From JAABRB01 sp041617635 (GTDB lineage: Bacteria > Pseudomonadota > Gammaproteobacteria > Burkholderiales > SG8-39): 64,000 nt of DNA. Made by a program: the position numbers and the translations under genes. Where the stretch lies: the NCBI GenBank assembly GCA_041617635.1, contig JBFJOO010000007.1, forward strand, positions 28,053 to 92,052. Reading direction: 5' to 3'. The notes under the pieces are model-generated. The model searched no databases. It was not told where the DNA came from and saw only the letters and a list, made by a program, of their open reading frames with translations. Of this stretch, positions 1 through 8,872 are shown in pieces (the first letter of the stretch is position 1; every line of letters starts with the position of its first letter).

Positions 1-270
1 CATGCCGGCGGGCGCGCTCGCGATCAACTCATCGGCCAGCGCTTCCATCGGTTCGTTCGTGAAGAACGACGTGTGCGCGTAGGGCAGGCGGTCGAGCTGG
101 GCCTTGACCGCGTCGATGACGGTCCGGTCGGAATGTCCCAGGCAGGACACCGCGGCGCCACCGCAAGCATCCAGATAGCGCTTGCCGGCCGCGTCCACGA
201 CGTACATCCCGTCGCCGCCGACCGCCAGCGGGTAGTCCTGTCGAAGACTGCGGTGAAAGACGTGAGTCAT
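1..270 (-). CDS. Class III PLP-dependent aminotransferase, N-terminal part only
   Basis: The minus strand reads an open frame from ATG at 270 to the left edge, starting MTHVFHRSLRQDYP and continuing through GGDGMYVVDAAGKRYLDACG and a GGAAVSCLGHSD segment. This is the N-terminal pattern of class III (omega-amino acid) aminotransferases: an entry strand, then the G-x-R/K-Y-L-D-x-x-G-G motif and the G-H loop. The PLP lysine lies outside the window, so substrate cannot be assigned. The first 90 codons are visible and intact. It is followed on the same strand direction only by whatever lies left of the window; pckG ends 87 bp upstream of its start, and no promoter was obvious in that gap. Confidence 0.8.
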   Translation of the reverse strand, partial: MTHVFHRSLRQDYPLAVGGDGMYVVDAAGKRYLDACGGAAVSCLGHSDRTVIDAVKAQLDRLPYAHTSFFTNEPMEALADELIASAPAGM

Positions 271-357
271 CTCGCCGATTCGTGTCGAGGCAAGGCTGCC
301 CGTGTAGAGTGCAGCACGGCCGTGCTACGCGGCGAACGTTACGCGATCGTCTGCGCC

Positions 358-2187
358 TCAGGCTTGCAGATCGAGATGCAACGTCTCGCGGCGCAGCGCG
401 AGCTGCCGGGGCAGCCGGTCCTTTAACTTTCCGAAGAGCTCATCGTGTGATGCGAGCTCTGCTTTCCATTCGTCGTTCGTGATCGTAGTCGCCGCCTCGA
501 ACTGCTCGCGGGTGAATGCATCCAATCCGGACCACTCGAGATCGTCGTAGTCCGGCACCCACCCGAGCGGCGTCTCGACCGCCTTGGCTTGACCGCGAAC
601 ACGCTCGACGATCCACTTCAGCACGCGCATGTTCTCCCCGAAGCCCGGCCAGATGAATCGACCGTTGGCGTCGGTGCGGAACCAATTCACCTGAAAGATC
701 TGCGGCCGTTGGGGGGCGGTCCAGCCAAGCTTGAGCCAGTGGCTGAAGTAATCCGCCATGTTGTATCCGCAGAAAGGAATCATCGCGAATGGATCGCGGC
801 GCACGACGCCGACCTTACCCGTCGCCGCAGCGGTGGTCTCGGACCCCATCGTGGCAGCCATGTAAACGCCATCGGTCCAGCTGAATGCCTGCACGACGAG
901 CGGCACGGTGTTGGAACGCCGGCCACCGAAGACGAATGCCGAGATCGGCACCCCGTCCGGATTCTCCCAGTCCGGATCGATCGCCGGAACCTGCGAGGCG
1001 GGCACCGTGAACCTGGCGTTCGGGTGCGCGGCGAGACGGCCCGAATCAGGCGTCCAGGTATCGCCGCGCCAGTCGATCAGCTTGGCCGGCGGCTCCTTCG
1101 TCATGCCTTCCCACCACACGTCGCCGTCGGGCGTTCGCGCCACATTCGTGAAAATAACGTTCGACTTGAGTGCCGCCATGCAATTCGGGTTGGTCTTTTC
1201 CGACGTGCCGGGCGCGACGCCGAAGAGTCCCGACTCGGGGTTGATCGCATACAGCTTCCCATCCTTGCCGGGCTTGATCCAGGCGATATCCTCGCCGATC
1301 GTGGTGACCTTCCAACCCTTGAACGCCGGGGGCGGAACGAGCATTGCGAAGTTCGTCTTGCCGCACGCGCTCGGAAAAGCGGCAGTCACGTAGGTCTTCT
1401 CGCCCGACGGGGCAGTCACGCCGAGGATCAGCATGTGCTCAGCGAGCCATCCCTCGTCGCGCCCCATCACTGATGCAATGCGCAGCGCAAGGCACTTCTT
1501 GCCGAGCAGGGCATTGCCCCCGTAGCCCGAGCCGAACGACCAGATCTCGCGCGTCTCGGGAAAATGCACGATGTACTTGTGGTCCTTGTTGCACGGCCAC
1601 CGGGAGTCGGACTGCCCGGACTTCAGCGGCGCTCCCACCGAGTGAATGCATGGGACGAACCGGCCCTCCTGGCCAAGCAGATCCCAGACCTTGGTCGACA
1701 CGCGCGTCATGATGTGCATGTTCACGACGACGTAGGGCGAATCCGAGAGCTCGATCCCGATGTGCGCGATGTGCGAGCCGAGCGGTCCCATCGAGAACGG
1801 CACGACGTACATAGTCCGACCCCGCATGCATCCGTCGAACAGTCCGGCGAGTGTCGCGCGCATTTCCTTAGGCGCAACCCAGTTGTTGGTTGGGCCGGCA
1901 TCCTCTTTTTTCTCGCTGCAAATGAACGTGCGGTCTTCCATCCGCGCCACGTCGGTCGGATCGGAGAGGGCGAGAAAGCTGTTCGGCCGCTTCGCGGGAT
2001 CCAGTTTCTGGAGCATGCCGGACGCGACCATCTCATCGCAAAGCCGGTCGTACTCCGCCTTGCTGCCGTCGCACCACACGATGCGGTCTGGTTTGGTCAG
2101 ACCTGCGATCTCGGCGACCCACTCGATCGCGCGACGATTGCGGACGTGCGGAGGCACATCAATATGCGGCGTATAGGGTTGATTCAT
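358..2187 (-). CDS. pckG: Phosphoenolpyruvate carboxykinase (GTP)
   Basis: Converts oxaloacetate plus GTP to PEP, CO2 and GDP, the first committed step of gluconeogenesis, in the cytosol. The protein of about 609 residues matches the length of GTP-type PEPCKs. The P-loop-like kinase motif FPSACGKTNFAM lies near residues 272-283, followed by the metal-binding region around TTIGEDIAWIKPG and the GRRSNTVPLV segment typical of the family. The ATG at 2187 (MNQPYTPHID) was chosen over an upstream ATG at 2220 because family members start close to this point. Upstream 2188-2344 holds no gene and separates it from the AbrB-type gene, so it probably has its own promoter. Presence of pckG fits an organism growing on organic acids. 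Confidence 0.95.
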   Translation of the reverse strand: MNQPYTPHIDVPPHVRNRRAIEWVAEIAGLTKPDRIVWCDGSKAEYDRLCDEMVASGMLQKLDPAKRPNSFLALSDPTDVARMEDRTFICSEKKEDAGPTNNWVAPKEMRATLAGLFDGCMRGRTMYVVPFSMGPLGSHIAHIGIELSDSPYVVVNMHIMTRVSTKVWDLLGQEGRFVPCIHSVGAPLKSGQSDSRWPCNKDHKYIVHFPETREIWSFGSGYGGNALLGKKCLALRIASVMGRDEGWLAEHMLILGVTAPSGEKTYVTAAFPSACGKTNFAMLVPPPAFKGWKVTTIGEDIAWIKPGKDGKLYAINPESGLFGVAPGTSEKTNPNCMAALKSNVIFTNVARTPDGDVWWEGMTKEPPAKLIDWRGDTWTPDSGRLAAHPNARFTVPASQVPAIDPDWENPDGVPISAFVFGGRRSNTVPLVVQAFSWTDGVYMAATMGSETTAAATGKVGVVRRDPFAMIPFCGYNMADYFSHWLKLGWTAPQRPQIFQVNWFRTDANGRFIWPGFGENMRVLKWIVERVRGQAKAVETPLGWVPDYDDLEWSGLDAFTREQFEAATTITNDEWKAELASHDELFGKLKDRLPRQLALRRETLHLDLQA

Positions 2188-2344
2188 GGCGATGGCCTCA
2201 GGCGTCAAATGCGGATGCACGCTGTAGCGCAGGCTATTGATTGGGCGGCGGCGGTGCAGAAACGCGCCTTAGGCCGCCGTACAGGGAGTAGGGCCTTAAA
2301 TCCTAGCACGATCCCGCATTCCCGCGGTCGCGGGCTCAATGGCG

Positions 2345-3421
2345 CTAGCCCTTTGACGCGCCAGCTCGGGCGGCGCGCCACACCCGTCGCACGAGTCGGA
2401 ACGTCGGTGCCGTCGTCGTCACCAGCATGATCACCCGCGTCACATGGGCGGCCGTGACCATCGGAACGCCAAGCTGCAGCACCTTGGCGGTGATACACAT
2501 CTCGGCGATGCCTCCCGGCGCGGTCGCCAGGATCATGGCCGGCACGGCTAGGCCGCTCGCCTGCGCGATTCCGGCCCCGAAGATGGCTGAAAGCCCGATG
2601 GCGGCTATGGTGCTGATGCATACGACGAGGACGAACCTCGGCGCGCGCCGCATGAACTCGCGCTCGAAGCGCGATCCGAGCGCGCAGCCGAGCAGCAGCT
2701 GGCCCGCGTTGCTGAGGGGCGTGGGAACCGCTGACCACTGCTGTCCCGACGTGGTGAGCCCGATGGAAACGCCCAGCGCGCCGAGTAGCCAGGCATTCGG
2801 CAACTTGAGCCTGGACACGAGGAATCCGCCAACCGCCGTGCAGGCGAACAGCATGGCGAGTCCGGACGCGATCACTTTTCCGGCAACTGGCGCGGTCAAA
2901 TCCGAACCATGCACACCGAGAAAAGTGAATGCAAAGGGCACGAGCACGACGACCAGGAGAATTCTCAGCGACTGCGCTAATGCGATGCGGTCCGGCTTGG
3001 CGCCAAAACGCTCACCGAGTATGGCCATCTCGGTCGCCCCGCCGGGGACGCTTGCGAAGAAAGCCGTGGTCCGGTCGGTGTCGGTCAAGCGTGCGATCGG
3101 AATCGCGATGATGTAGGCGAGCGCGGTGGCGAAGAGCGCCGCCGCGACCAGCACTTCCCAGTGTCCAAGCACTTCCCGCGCGACGAGCGGCGTGAAGTAG
3201 AGCCCGAGCGCCGTGGCGATGATCACCTGGCCCGTCTCGCGCCCGCCGAGCGGCGCCGTCACTGCAGCTCCGGAGGTTCTGAGCAGCGCCATCGCGAGCA
3301 GCGGCCCGATCATCCACGGCAGCGGCGTCCCGATCGTCTGGGAGAGCGCCCCGGCAGCACCGCATGCCGCAAGACCGCCGATGACCGATCTGCTCAGCCA
3401 GCGGGTGAGCATCGGTTTCAC
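2345..3421 (-). CDS. AbrB-family (ammonia monooxygenase-like) integral membrane protein
   Basis: A hydrophobic protein of about 358 residues made of two homologous halves, each with GLPxPWMxGPLL-like and G..G..I..T.P motifs; the N-terminal half has GTPLPWMIGPLLAM and the second half LKLPNAWLLGALGVSIG. This is the AbrB duplication-domain membrane family, often annotated as transcriptional regulator or ammonia monooxygenase, although it is a membrane protein of unknown transport function. VPGGATEMAILGE and TAPGGIAEMCITAK are the paired conserved loops. Three starts are possible: GTG 3442 overlapping the mnmE stop, GTG 3421, or ATG 3412. GTG 3421 was chosen because a GGGAG ribosome-binding site sits 6 nt ahead. 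It is probably translated with mnmE. Confidence 0.8.
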   Translation of the reverse strand: MKPMLTRWLSRSVIGGLAACGAAGALSQTIGTPLPWMIGPLLAMALLRTSGAAVTAPLGGRETGQVIIATALGLYFTPLVAREVLGHWEVLVAAALFATALAYIIAIPIARLTDTDRTTAFFASVPGGATEMAILGERFGAKPDRIALAQSLRILLVVVLVPFAFTFLGVHGSDLTAPVAGKVIASGLAMLFACTAVGGFLVSRLKLPNAWLLGALGVSIGLTTSGQQWSAVPTPLSNAGQLLLGCALGSRFEREFMRRAPRFVLVVCISTIAAIGLSAIFGAGIAQASGLAVPAMILATAPGGIAEMCITAKVLQLGVPMVTAAHVTRVIMLVTTTAPTFRLVRRVWRAARAGASKG

Positions 3422-3438
3422 GTGCCGCTCCCGGCCCG

Positions 3439-4785
3439 TCACTTGCCGATGCAGAACCGCGAGAAGATCTCGCCGAGAAGATCGTCGGCGGTGAACTCGC
3501 CGGTGACACCTTCGAGGTCGCGCTGAGCAAGCCGCAACTCCTCGGCGAAAAGCTCGGCCTCACCAAGCACGCCTTCGGCGGCCGCTAGCCGCCGGGACGC
3601 GTCGCGCAGCGCTTGCAGATGCCGTTCCCGGGCCATGAACACGCTCTCCCCCGAGGGCTCCCAACCGACCAGCGCGAGCAGCGATTTCTTCAAGCGGTCC
3701 AGCCCCTCGCCCGTCTTGGCGGAAGTGAATACGCGCACGGCGTCGCCGCTGTCCCCGTTGCGCGCGCGCTCGGGCACGAGATCCACCTTGTTGTGCACCT
3801 CCACACGCGTCAGCCGCGTCGGGATTCGGGCCACGATCGCCTCGTCGGCAGCGGTGACCCCCGTGCGAGCATCCACGATCAAAAGCAGCAAATCCGCCCG
3901 CTCGATCTCGCCCCAGGTGCGCGCGATGCCGATCTGCTCCACCTCGTCGAGCGCGTCCCGCAGTCCCGCGGTATCCACGATGTTCAGCGGCACCCCCTCG
4001 ATCTGGATGGCCTGACGAACGGTGTCGCGGGTCGTTCCCGGTATCGCGGTGACGATCGCCAGCTCCTCGCCGGCGAGCCGATTGAGCAGGCTGGACTTGC
4101 CGACGTTGGGCTGACCGGCGAGCACGATGTTCAGACCGCTTCGCAGCAGGCTTCCCTGGCGCGCGCGCGCGAGAGCGGTCGCGAGCTCGGCGCGCACTTC
4201 GGCCAAGCGTTGCCGCGCATCGACGCGGTCGAGCGGATCGAGCTCCTCCTCGGGGAAATCAAGGGTCGCCTCGACGAGCATTCGCAGCTCGATCAGCCGG
4301 TCAGCCAGCGCCCGCACCGCAGCCGAGAAATCCCCCTGCAACGCGCGAACTGCGCAGCGCGCGGCCGCGTCCGTAGCCGCCTCGATGACGTCCGCCACGG
4401 CCTCGGCCTGAGCGAGATCCAGCTTGTCGTTGAGAAACGCCCGTCGCGTGAACTCGCCCGGCTCCGCGATTCGCGCGCCGAGCTCCAGCGACCGAGCAAG
4501 CACCATTTGCAGAACGACTGGCCCGCCGTGACCATGCAGCTCGAGCACATCCTGGCCGGTGTAGGAATGCGGCGCGGGAAAGAAGAGCGCGATCCCGTCA
4601 TCGATCGCGGCATCTGCAGCGTCGCGAAAGGTTGCGCGGGTCGCGCGCCGCGGAAAGGGAACCTTGCCGATCAGCTGCGTCGCGAGGTTGGCGAGCGCCG
4701 GCCCAGAGATGCGCACCACGCCGATTCCCGCGCGGCCCTGCGCAGTCGCGATGGCGGCGATGATGTCGTTTGAAGAGCTGCTCAC
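3439..4785 (-). CDS. mnmE: tRNA uridine-5-carboxymethylaminomethyl modification GTPase MnmE
   Basis: With MnmG it forms the 5-carboxymethylaminomethyl group on wobble U34 of certain tRNAs. The N-terminal folate-binding domain is followed by helices and an inserted Ras-like G domain: G1 GQPNVGKSS near residues 224-232, G2 TTRDT, G3 DTAGL, G4 NKVD, G5 SAKTGEG. The protein ends FCIGK, the conserved C-terminal C-x-G-K whose cysteine is needed for modification. There is no ATG near the expected N-terminus; GTG at 4785 gives a start like that of the family (MSSSSNDIIAAIAT) and a length of 448, close to the usual 450. GTG 4794 or 4836 remain possible. It follows yidC by 85 bp, the common order in Proteobacteria. 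Confidence 0.95.
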   Translation of the reverse strand: MSSSSNDIIAAIATAQGRAGIGVVRISGPALANLATQLIGKVPFPRRATRATFRDAADAAIDDGIALFFPAPHSYTGQDVLELHGHGGPVVLQMVLARSLELGARIAEPGEFTRRAFLNDKLDLAQAEAVADVIEAATDAAARCAVRALQGDFSAAVRALADRLIELRMLVEATLDFPEEELDPLDRVDARQRLAEVRAELATALARARQGSLLRSGLNIVLAGQPNVGKSSLLNRLAGEELAIVTAIPGTTRDTVRQAIQIEGVPLNIVDTAGLRDALDEVEQIGIARTWGEIERADLLLLIVDARTGVTAADEAIVARIPTRLTRVEVHNKVDLVPERARNGDSGDAVRVFTSAKTGEGLDRLKKSLLALVGWEPSGESVFMARERHLQALRDASRRLAAAEGVLGEAELFAEELRLAQRDLEGVTGEFTADDLLGEIFSRFCIGK

Positions 4786-4870
4786 GTCCAGCACACCGAC
4801 CACTTCGGCTGTGGCTTCGCGACCGCGGCGAGCCACTCACCTCACAACCGTCGCCAGTGGGGGTACCCGA

Positions 4871-6535
4871 TTAGCCACTCTTCTTCGTGGCGTGATCCAT
4901 CATGCGTGTGATGTGCCACTGCTGGGCGATCGATAGGATGTTATTGACAAGCCAGTACAGCACTAGGCCTGCCGGAAAGAAGAAGAACATCACGCCGAAC
5001 GCGTACGGCATGATCATCATCACCTTCGCCTGCACCGGATCGGGCGGAGTCGGGTTGAGCCTGGTCTGGAAGACCATGGACGCCATCATCAACACGGGCA
5101 GGATGTACCAGGGATCCGGCGACGACAGATCCGTGATCCACCCGAAGAACGGCGCCTGCCGCAGCTCCACGCTGCCGAGCAATACCCAATACAAGGCGAT
5201 GAACACCGGAATCTGAACCACGATGGGGAGGCATCCACCGAGCGGATTGATCTTCTCCTCCTTGTACAACTCCATCATCGCTTGGTTCATCTTGGCGCGG
5301 TCGCCGCCGTACTGCTCGCGGAGCTTCGTGAGCCGGGGCGTCACCTTTTTCATGCGGGCCATGGACTTGTAGCTCGCCGCGGACAGCGGGTAGAACACCA
5401 GCTTGATGAGGACCGTGAGCAGGATGATCGCGATCCCCCAGTTCTTTACGAGTCCGTGAATCCAGTTAAGGAGCCAGAAGAGCGGCGCTGCAAGCACCGT
5501 GAGCCACCCGTAGTCCACGACCAGCTCGAGCCCCGGGGCGAGCTTCTCAAGCTGCTCGAGATCCTGCGGGCCGACATATACCGGCATGACGACCTTGCCG
5601 GTCTCGCCCGGCGCGACCGCGGCGACCGGCAAGATGACTCCAGCGCTGAACAGGCCGTCCGAAACCTTGCGCGTGTAGAACTCACGCTGCACTTTCCCCG
5701 CGGGGACGAGCGCGGTCACGAAATAATGCTGGACCATTGCGATCCAGCCGTTGTCGGCGCTCTTCGCGAAGGACGTCTTGCCCTTCTCGATGTCCCCGAA
5801 ATCGACTTTCACGTACTTGTCCACCTCGGTATAGACCGCCGGCCCGGCGAACGTCCTCAGCATGAAAGTGTCGCCCGGCGGCGCTTGATCGTCGCGCGTC
5901 ACCTGAAAGTACGCGTGGGCGCTGATCGGCTCGGTCCCCTGGTTCGAGATCTCCTGCGTGACGTCTACCAGGTAACTCGAGCGCTTGAGGGTATAGATCT
6001 TGGTCACGCGCGCGCCTTGCGCGTTGGCAGCCTCCAGCCGCACCTCGAGCGTGTCCTCGCCCGGCTTGAGCGAATATTCTTTCGCGCCCGAGGTAAACGG
6101 TGTCTTGTGATTCGGCAAGTCCTTGCCGATCAGCCCGCTTTGCAGAGCGCTGTGATACGTAGGGCTCAGCAGTACGAAGTTCTTCTTGAGGTCCACCGTA
6201 TCTTTGTGCTTGAGGAGCTCGAGCCGGACCACGTCGCCCCCGATCGGACTCACATCCATCTCCAGAAAATCCGTTCGCACCCGGATGAGCTCCTGCCGTG
6301 CGGGCTCCGAACTTGCCGGGGCCGGCACCGCCGCTTGTCCCGGCGGCGGGACGCTTCCGCCAGCGTCGGTAGGGATGGACGGCATCGGCACGCCGGGCGG
6401 AGTGACCGCTTTGCCCGGCTGCTCCGCAGTCGCCGCAGGCGTGGGCGGCGGTCGATTCTCGCGTTGCCATGCCTCCCACAGCATGAGCAGCGAGAAGGAG
6501 AAAATAATGAACAGAATTAAACGTTGCGTATCCAT
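4871..6535 (-). CDS. yidC: Membrane protein insertase YidC
   Basis: Inner-membrane insertase that works alone or with SecYEG. The 554-residue protein has the Gram-negative layout: an N-terminal membrane anchor (MDTQRLILFIIFSFSLLMLW), a proline-rich linker, a large periplasmic beta-sandwich domain, then the conserved five-helix core with KNWGIAIILLTVLIKLVFYP, the cytoplasmic charged hairpin MKKVTPRLTKLREQYGGD, and the NPLGGCLPIVVQIPVFIALY segment. Length is normal (E. coli YidC 548). It stands 95 bp downstream of yidD and upstream of mnmE in the standard rpmH-rnpA-yidD-yidC-mnmE order. Confidence 0.98.
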   Translation of the reverse strand: MDTQRLILFIIFSFSLLMLWEAWQRENRPPPTPAATAEQPGKAVTPPGVPMPSIPTDAGGSVPPPGQAAVPAPASSEPARQELIRVRTDFLEMDVSPIGGDVVRLELLKHKDTVDLKKNFVLLSPTYHSALQSGLIGKDLPNHKTPFTSGAKEYSLKPGEDTLEVRLEAANAQGARVTKIYTLKRSSYLVDVTQEISNQGTEPISAHAYFQVTRDDQAPPGDTFMLRTFAGPAVYTEVDKYVKVDFGDIEKGKTSFAKSADNGWIAMVQHYFVTALVPAGKVQREFYTRKVSDGLFSAGVILPVAAVAPGETGKVVMPVYVGPQDLEQLEKLAPGLELVVDYGWLTVLAAPLFWLLNWIHGLVKNWGIAIILLTVLIKLVFYPLSAASYKSMARMKKVTPRLTKLREQYGGDRAKMNQAMMELYKEEKINPLGGCLPIVVQIPVFIALYWVLLGSVELRQAPFFGWITDLSSPDPWYILPVLMMASMVFQTRLNPTPPDPVQAKVMMIMPYAFGVMFFFFPAGLVLYWLVNNILSIAQQWHITRMMDHATKKSG

Positions 6536-6630
6536 CGGCCTTGATCACTTGCGGGCGCGCCCGACCGGAGTGAATGCCACTCGAGGTCCGGTTGGGGCTC
6601 GGGAAATCTCTCTGGCGTTACACCCCGGAT

Positions 6631-6876
6631 TCAGCTGCGGCGCGACGGGCCGTCGGAGAGGCCGACCGGAGGAACTGGGTCGAACCCGCCGTGGTGCCAC
6701 GGATGGCAGCACGCCAGCCGACGCGCCGCCAACCAACTACCCCGCCAAGCGCCGTGTCGCTGCAGGGCCTCGACCGCGTATGTCGAACACGAAGGATAAA
6801 AGCGGCAATGCTGCCCGAGCAGCGGGCTCAGGGCATAGCGATACACCTGAACGAGCGCAATCAGGAATCTACTCAT
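6631..6876 (-). CDS. yidD: Membrane protein insertion efficiency factor YidD
   Basis: Small amphipathic inner-membrane-associated protein that aids insertion of YidC substrates. The 81-residue product starts MSRFLIALVQVYRYALSPLLG and carries the family's cysteine-rich core CRFYPSCSTYAVEAL and the CHPWHHGGFDPVP motif near the C-terminus. ATG 6876 was chosen as it matches the family start and overlaps the rnpA stop by 8 bp, suggesting translational coupling; ATG 6891 is an alternative that would add MRRIA. Lies between rnpA and yidC as expected. Confidence 0.93.
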   Translation of the reverse strand: MSRFLIALVQVYRYALSPLLGQHCRFYPSCSTYAVEALQRHGAWRGSWLAARRLACCHPWHHGGFDPVPPVGLSDGPSRRS

Positions 6877-7210
6877 CGCGATACGACGCAAACAACGCGT
6901 CTAGTTCGAGAAACGTTACCGCACGACGCTCGGGTGCGCGCGTCAGGCGCAGGACGAAATCGCGGCCTCCCAACTCTGCTTGCCGTTGCCGGAAAGCCTC
7001 TCGCGCCAGGCGCCGGATGCGGTTTCGTCCGACCGCACTTTTCACCAGCCGCTTCGGCACGACCAGCGCGATGCGCGGATAGCCGATCGGATTTGCGATG
7101 CTGTGGAGCACGAATCGCGGGGCTCGCGCGGAGCGGCCTGACTTCAGCGCCGCGGCAACGGCGGCGGACTGGAGCCGCTGAGTTCGCCGTAAGCGTGCGC
7201 CGCTCGTCAA
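6869..7210 (-). CDS. rnpA: Ribonuclease P protein component
   Basis: Protein subunit of RNase P, which matures tRNA 5-prime ends. The conserved RNA-binding signature AVGRNRIRRLAREAFRQ is present, along with ALVVPKRLVKS before it. The frame is open upstream through rpmH, but the only sensible start is TTG at 7210, whose TTGA overlaps the TGA stop of rpmH (7207-7209); it gives 113 residues starting MTSGARLRRTQRLQS, a normal RnpA length. The rpmH-rnpA overlap means the two are probably translationally coupled. Confidence 0.93.
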   Translation of the reverse strand: MTSGARLRRTQRLQSAAVAAALKSGRSARAPRFVLHSIANPIGYPRIALVVPKRLVKSAVGRNRIRRLAREAFRQRQAELGGRDFVLRLTRAPERRAVTFLELDALFASYRDE

Positions 7211-7341
7211 ACAGCGAGGCGCGCGCGCCCTTTCGCCCGGCGGGCTCGGATCACCGCTCGGCCGCCGCGGGTTCGCATCCTGACCAGGAAACCGTGGGTT
7301 CGCTTGCGCCGGACGCGCGAAGGTTGGTAGGTGCGCTTCAT
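7207..7341 (-). CDS. rpmH: 50S ribosomal protein L34
   Basis: Forty-four residues beginning MKRTYQPSRVRRKRTHGFLV and ending in a basic tail, a textbook L34 sequence. ATG 7341 fits the invariant N-terminus; the frame stays open further upstream but without family similarity. It heads the minus-strand rpmH-rnpA-yidD-yidC-mnmE set and diverges from dnaA. Confidence 0.98.
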   Translation of the reverse strand: MKRTYQPSRVRRKRTHGFLVRMRTRGGRAVIRARRAKGRARLAV

Positions 7342-7372
7342 GGGATATTCCTGACGTCGGACAGAACCCGCT

Positions 7373-7402
7373 ATTAAACCAAGGAGCTGCAAATCCTGTC
7401 AA
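7373..7402 (-). promoter_or_regulatory. Probable sigma-70 promoter of rpmH
   Basis: On the minus strand a perfect -35 TTGACA (7402-7397) is followed after 18 nt by TTTAAT (7378-7373), five of six matches to the -10 consensus. Transcription would start about 25 nt upstream of the rpmH ATG. This is the best-looking promoter in the origin region. Confidence 0.7.
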
Positions 7403-7418
7403 CGAAGCGACCCCCGCC

Positions 7419-7449
7419 TGTGGATAACTCAAGTCAATCAGCGTATCAT
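7419..7449 (+). promoter_or_regulatory. DnaA box overlapping the probable dnaA promoter
   Basis: TGTGGATAA at 7419-7427 is the exact reverse complement of the consensus DnaA box TTATCCACA. A -10-like TATCAT sits at 7444-7449 on the plus strand; a 17-nt spacer places the -35 at 7421-7426, inside the box. Binding of DnaA here could repress dnaA, as known for many bacteria (inference). The box also lies just upstream of the rpmH -35. Confidence 0.6.
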
Positions 7450-7498
7450 TCGGGTAGTCCAACGAACGTTGATTTCAGGTCCGGCCGAGCCTTTCGCA

Positions 7499-8872
7499 AT
7501 GATGGAAACACTCTGGGAAGCCTGTGCCGCTCGGCTGCAAAAAGAGCTTCCTTCTCAACAGTTTAATACCTGGATTCGGCCGCTGCGACCGGGCGCCGAA
7601 CCGCTCGCCGAGAGCGAGCTGGCGCTCATCGCGCCCAACCGCTTCGTGCTGCAGTGGATCAAGGACCGGTTCGTCCCGAAAATCGAGGCGCTCGCAAGCG
7701 AATTGGCCGGACACCCGGTGCGCTTATCGCTCGGCCTCCCGGCAGTCGAGGCGCCACTCGAGCCATCTAGCGAGGCACCGGTCGAACCGCTCCCCAGCGC
7801 ACCGGTTCCTAGCCAGCCCAAGCCCGCTGCGCCGATTCGCGCGAAGCTCGAGCGCTCCAATCTAATCGGTGAGTTCACGTTCGAGAGCTTCGTACCGGGC
7901 AAGGCCAATCAGCTCGCGCGCGCTGCGGCAATCCAGGTCGCGGAGAATCCCGGCACCTCCTACAACCCGCTCTTCGTTTACGGGGGCGTGGGACTTGGCA
8001 AGACTCACCTCATCCATGCCGTCGGCAATCACCTGCTCGCGCGGCAGCCCAATGCCAGAGCGCGCTACCTGCACGCCGCGCAGTACATCTCTGACGTGGT
8101 CCGGGCGTATCAGCAGCGCTCATTCGACGCATTCAAGCGCTACTACCACTCCCTCGACATCCTGCTGATCGACGACATCCAGTTCTTCACCGGCAAGGAC
8201 CGAACCCAGGAGGAGTTCTTCTACGCTTTCAACGCGCTCATCGAAGCGCACAAGCAGATCATCATCACCTGCGATACCTATCCGCGGGACATATCCGGCA
8301 TCGACGAGCGCCTCAAGACGCGGTTCTCCTGGGGATTGACCGTCGCAATCGAGCCGCCCGAGCAGGAGATGCGCGTCGCCATCATTCTCAAGAAGGCGGA
8401 GGTACTGGGCATCACGCTAAGCGAGGAGGTCGCATTCTTCATTGCGAAGCACATCCGCTCGAACGTCCGCGAGCTCGAAGGCGCGCTCAAGAATGTCATC
8501 GCTTTTTCGCGATTCAACGGCCGTGACATCACCATCGACCTCGCCAAGGATGCCCTGCGCGATCTGCTCACCGTTAACAACCGGCAGATCTCGATCGAGA
8601 ACATCCAGAAAACCGTCGCCGAGTTCTACAAGCTCAAGGTTGCCGATCTGCATGCAAAGAAGCGCACTCGCAACATTGCCCGGCCGCGCCAGATCGCGAT
8701 GGCGCTCGCGAAGGATCTTACCCAGATGAGCCTGCCGGAGATCGGTGATGCCTTCGGCAATCGTGATCATACGACCGTCCTCCACGCCTGCCGCACGATT
8801 GCGGCTCTGCGCCTGAAGGACACCGAGATCAATCGGGACTTTCATGTTCTGGAGCAGACACTCAAGGGTTGA
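7499..8872 (+). CDS. dnaA: Chromosomal replication initiator protein DnaA
   Basis: AAA+ ATPase that binds DnaA boxes at oriC and melts the origin. Domain I (residues 1-85) starts METLWEACAARLQKEL; a proline-rich linker (about 85-115) follows; domain III carries Walker A GGVGLGKTHL (near 162-171) and Walker B ILLIDDIQF (near 221-229); domain IV ends with the DNA-binding signature LPEIGDAFGNRDHTTVLHAC. Length about 457 is normal. ATG 7499 (or 7502) is used; an upstream in-frame TTG at 7469 is less likely because the family starts at the MMETLW position. It leads the dnaA-dnaN-gyrB series and diverges from rpmH. Confidence 0.98.
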   Translation: MMETLWEACAARLQKELPSQQFNTWIRPLRPGAEPLAESELALIAPNRFVLQWIKDRFVPKIEALASELAGHPVRLSLGLPAVEAPLEPSSEAPVEPLPSAPVPSQPKPAAPIRAKLERSNLIGEFTFESFVPGKANQLARAAAIQVAENPGTSYNPLFVYGGVGLGKTHLIHAVGNHLLARQPNARARYLHAAQYISDVVRAYQQRSFDAFKRYYHSLDILLIDDIQFFTGKDRTQEEFFYAFNALIEAHKQIIITCDTYPRDISGIDERLKTRFSWGLTVAIEPPEQEMRVAIILKKAEVLGITLSEEVAFFIAKHIRSNVRELEGALKNVIAFSRFNGRDITIDLAKDALRDLLTVNNRQISIENIQKTVAEFYKLKVADLHAKKRTRNIARPRQIAMALAKDLTQMSLPEIGDAFGNRDHTTVLHACRTIAALRLKDTEINRDFHVLEQTLKG

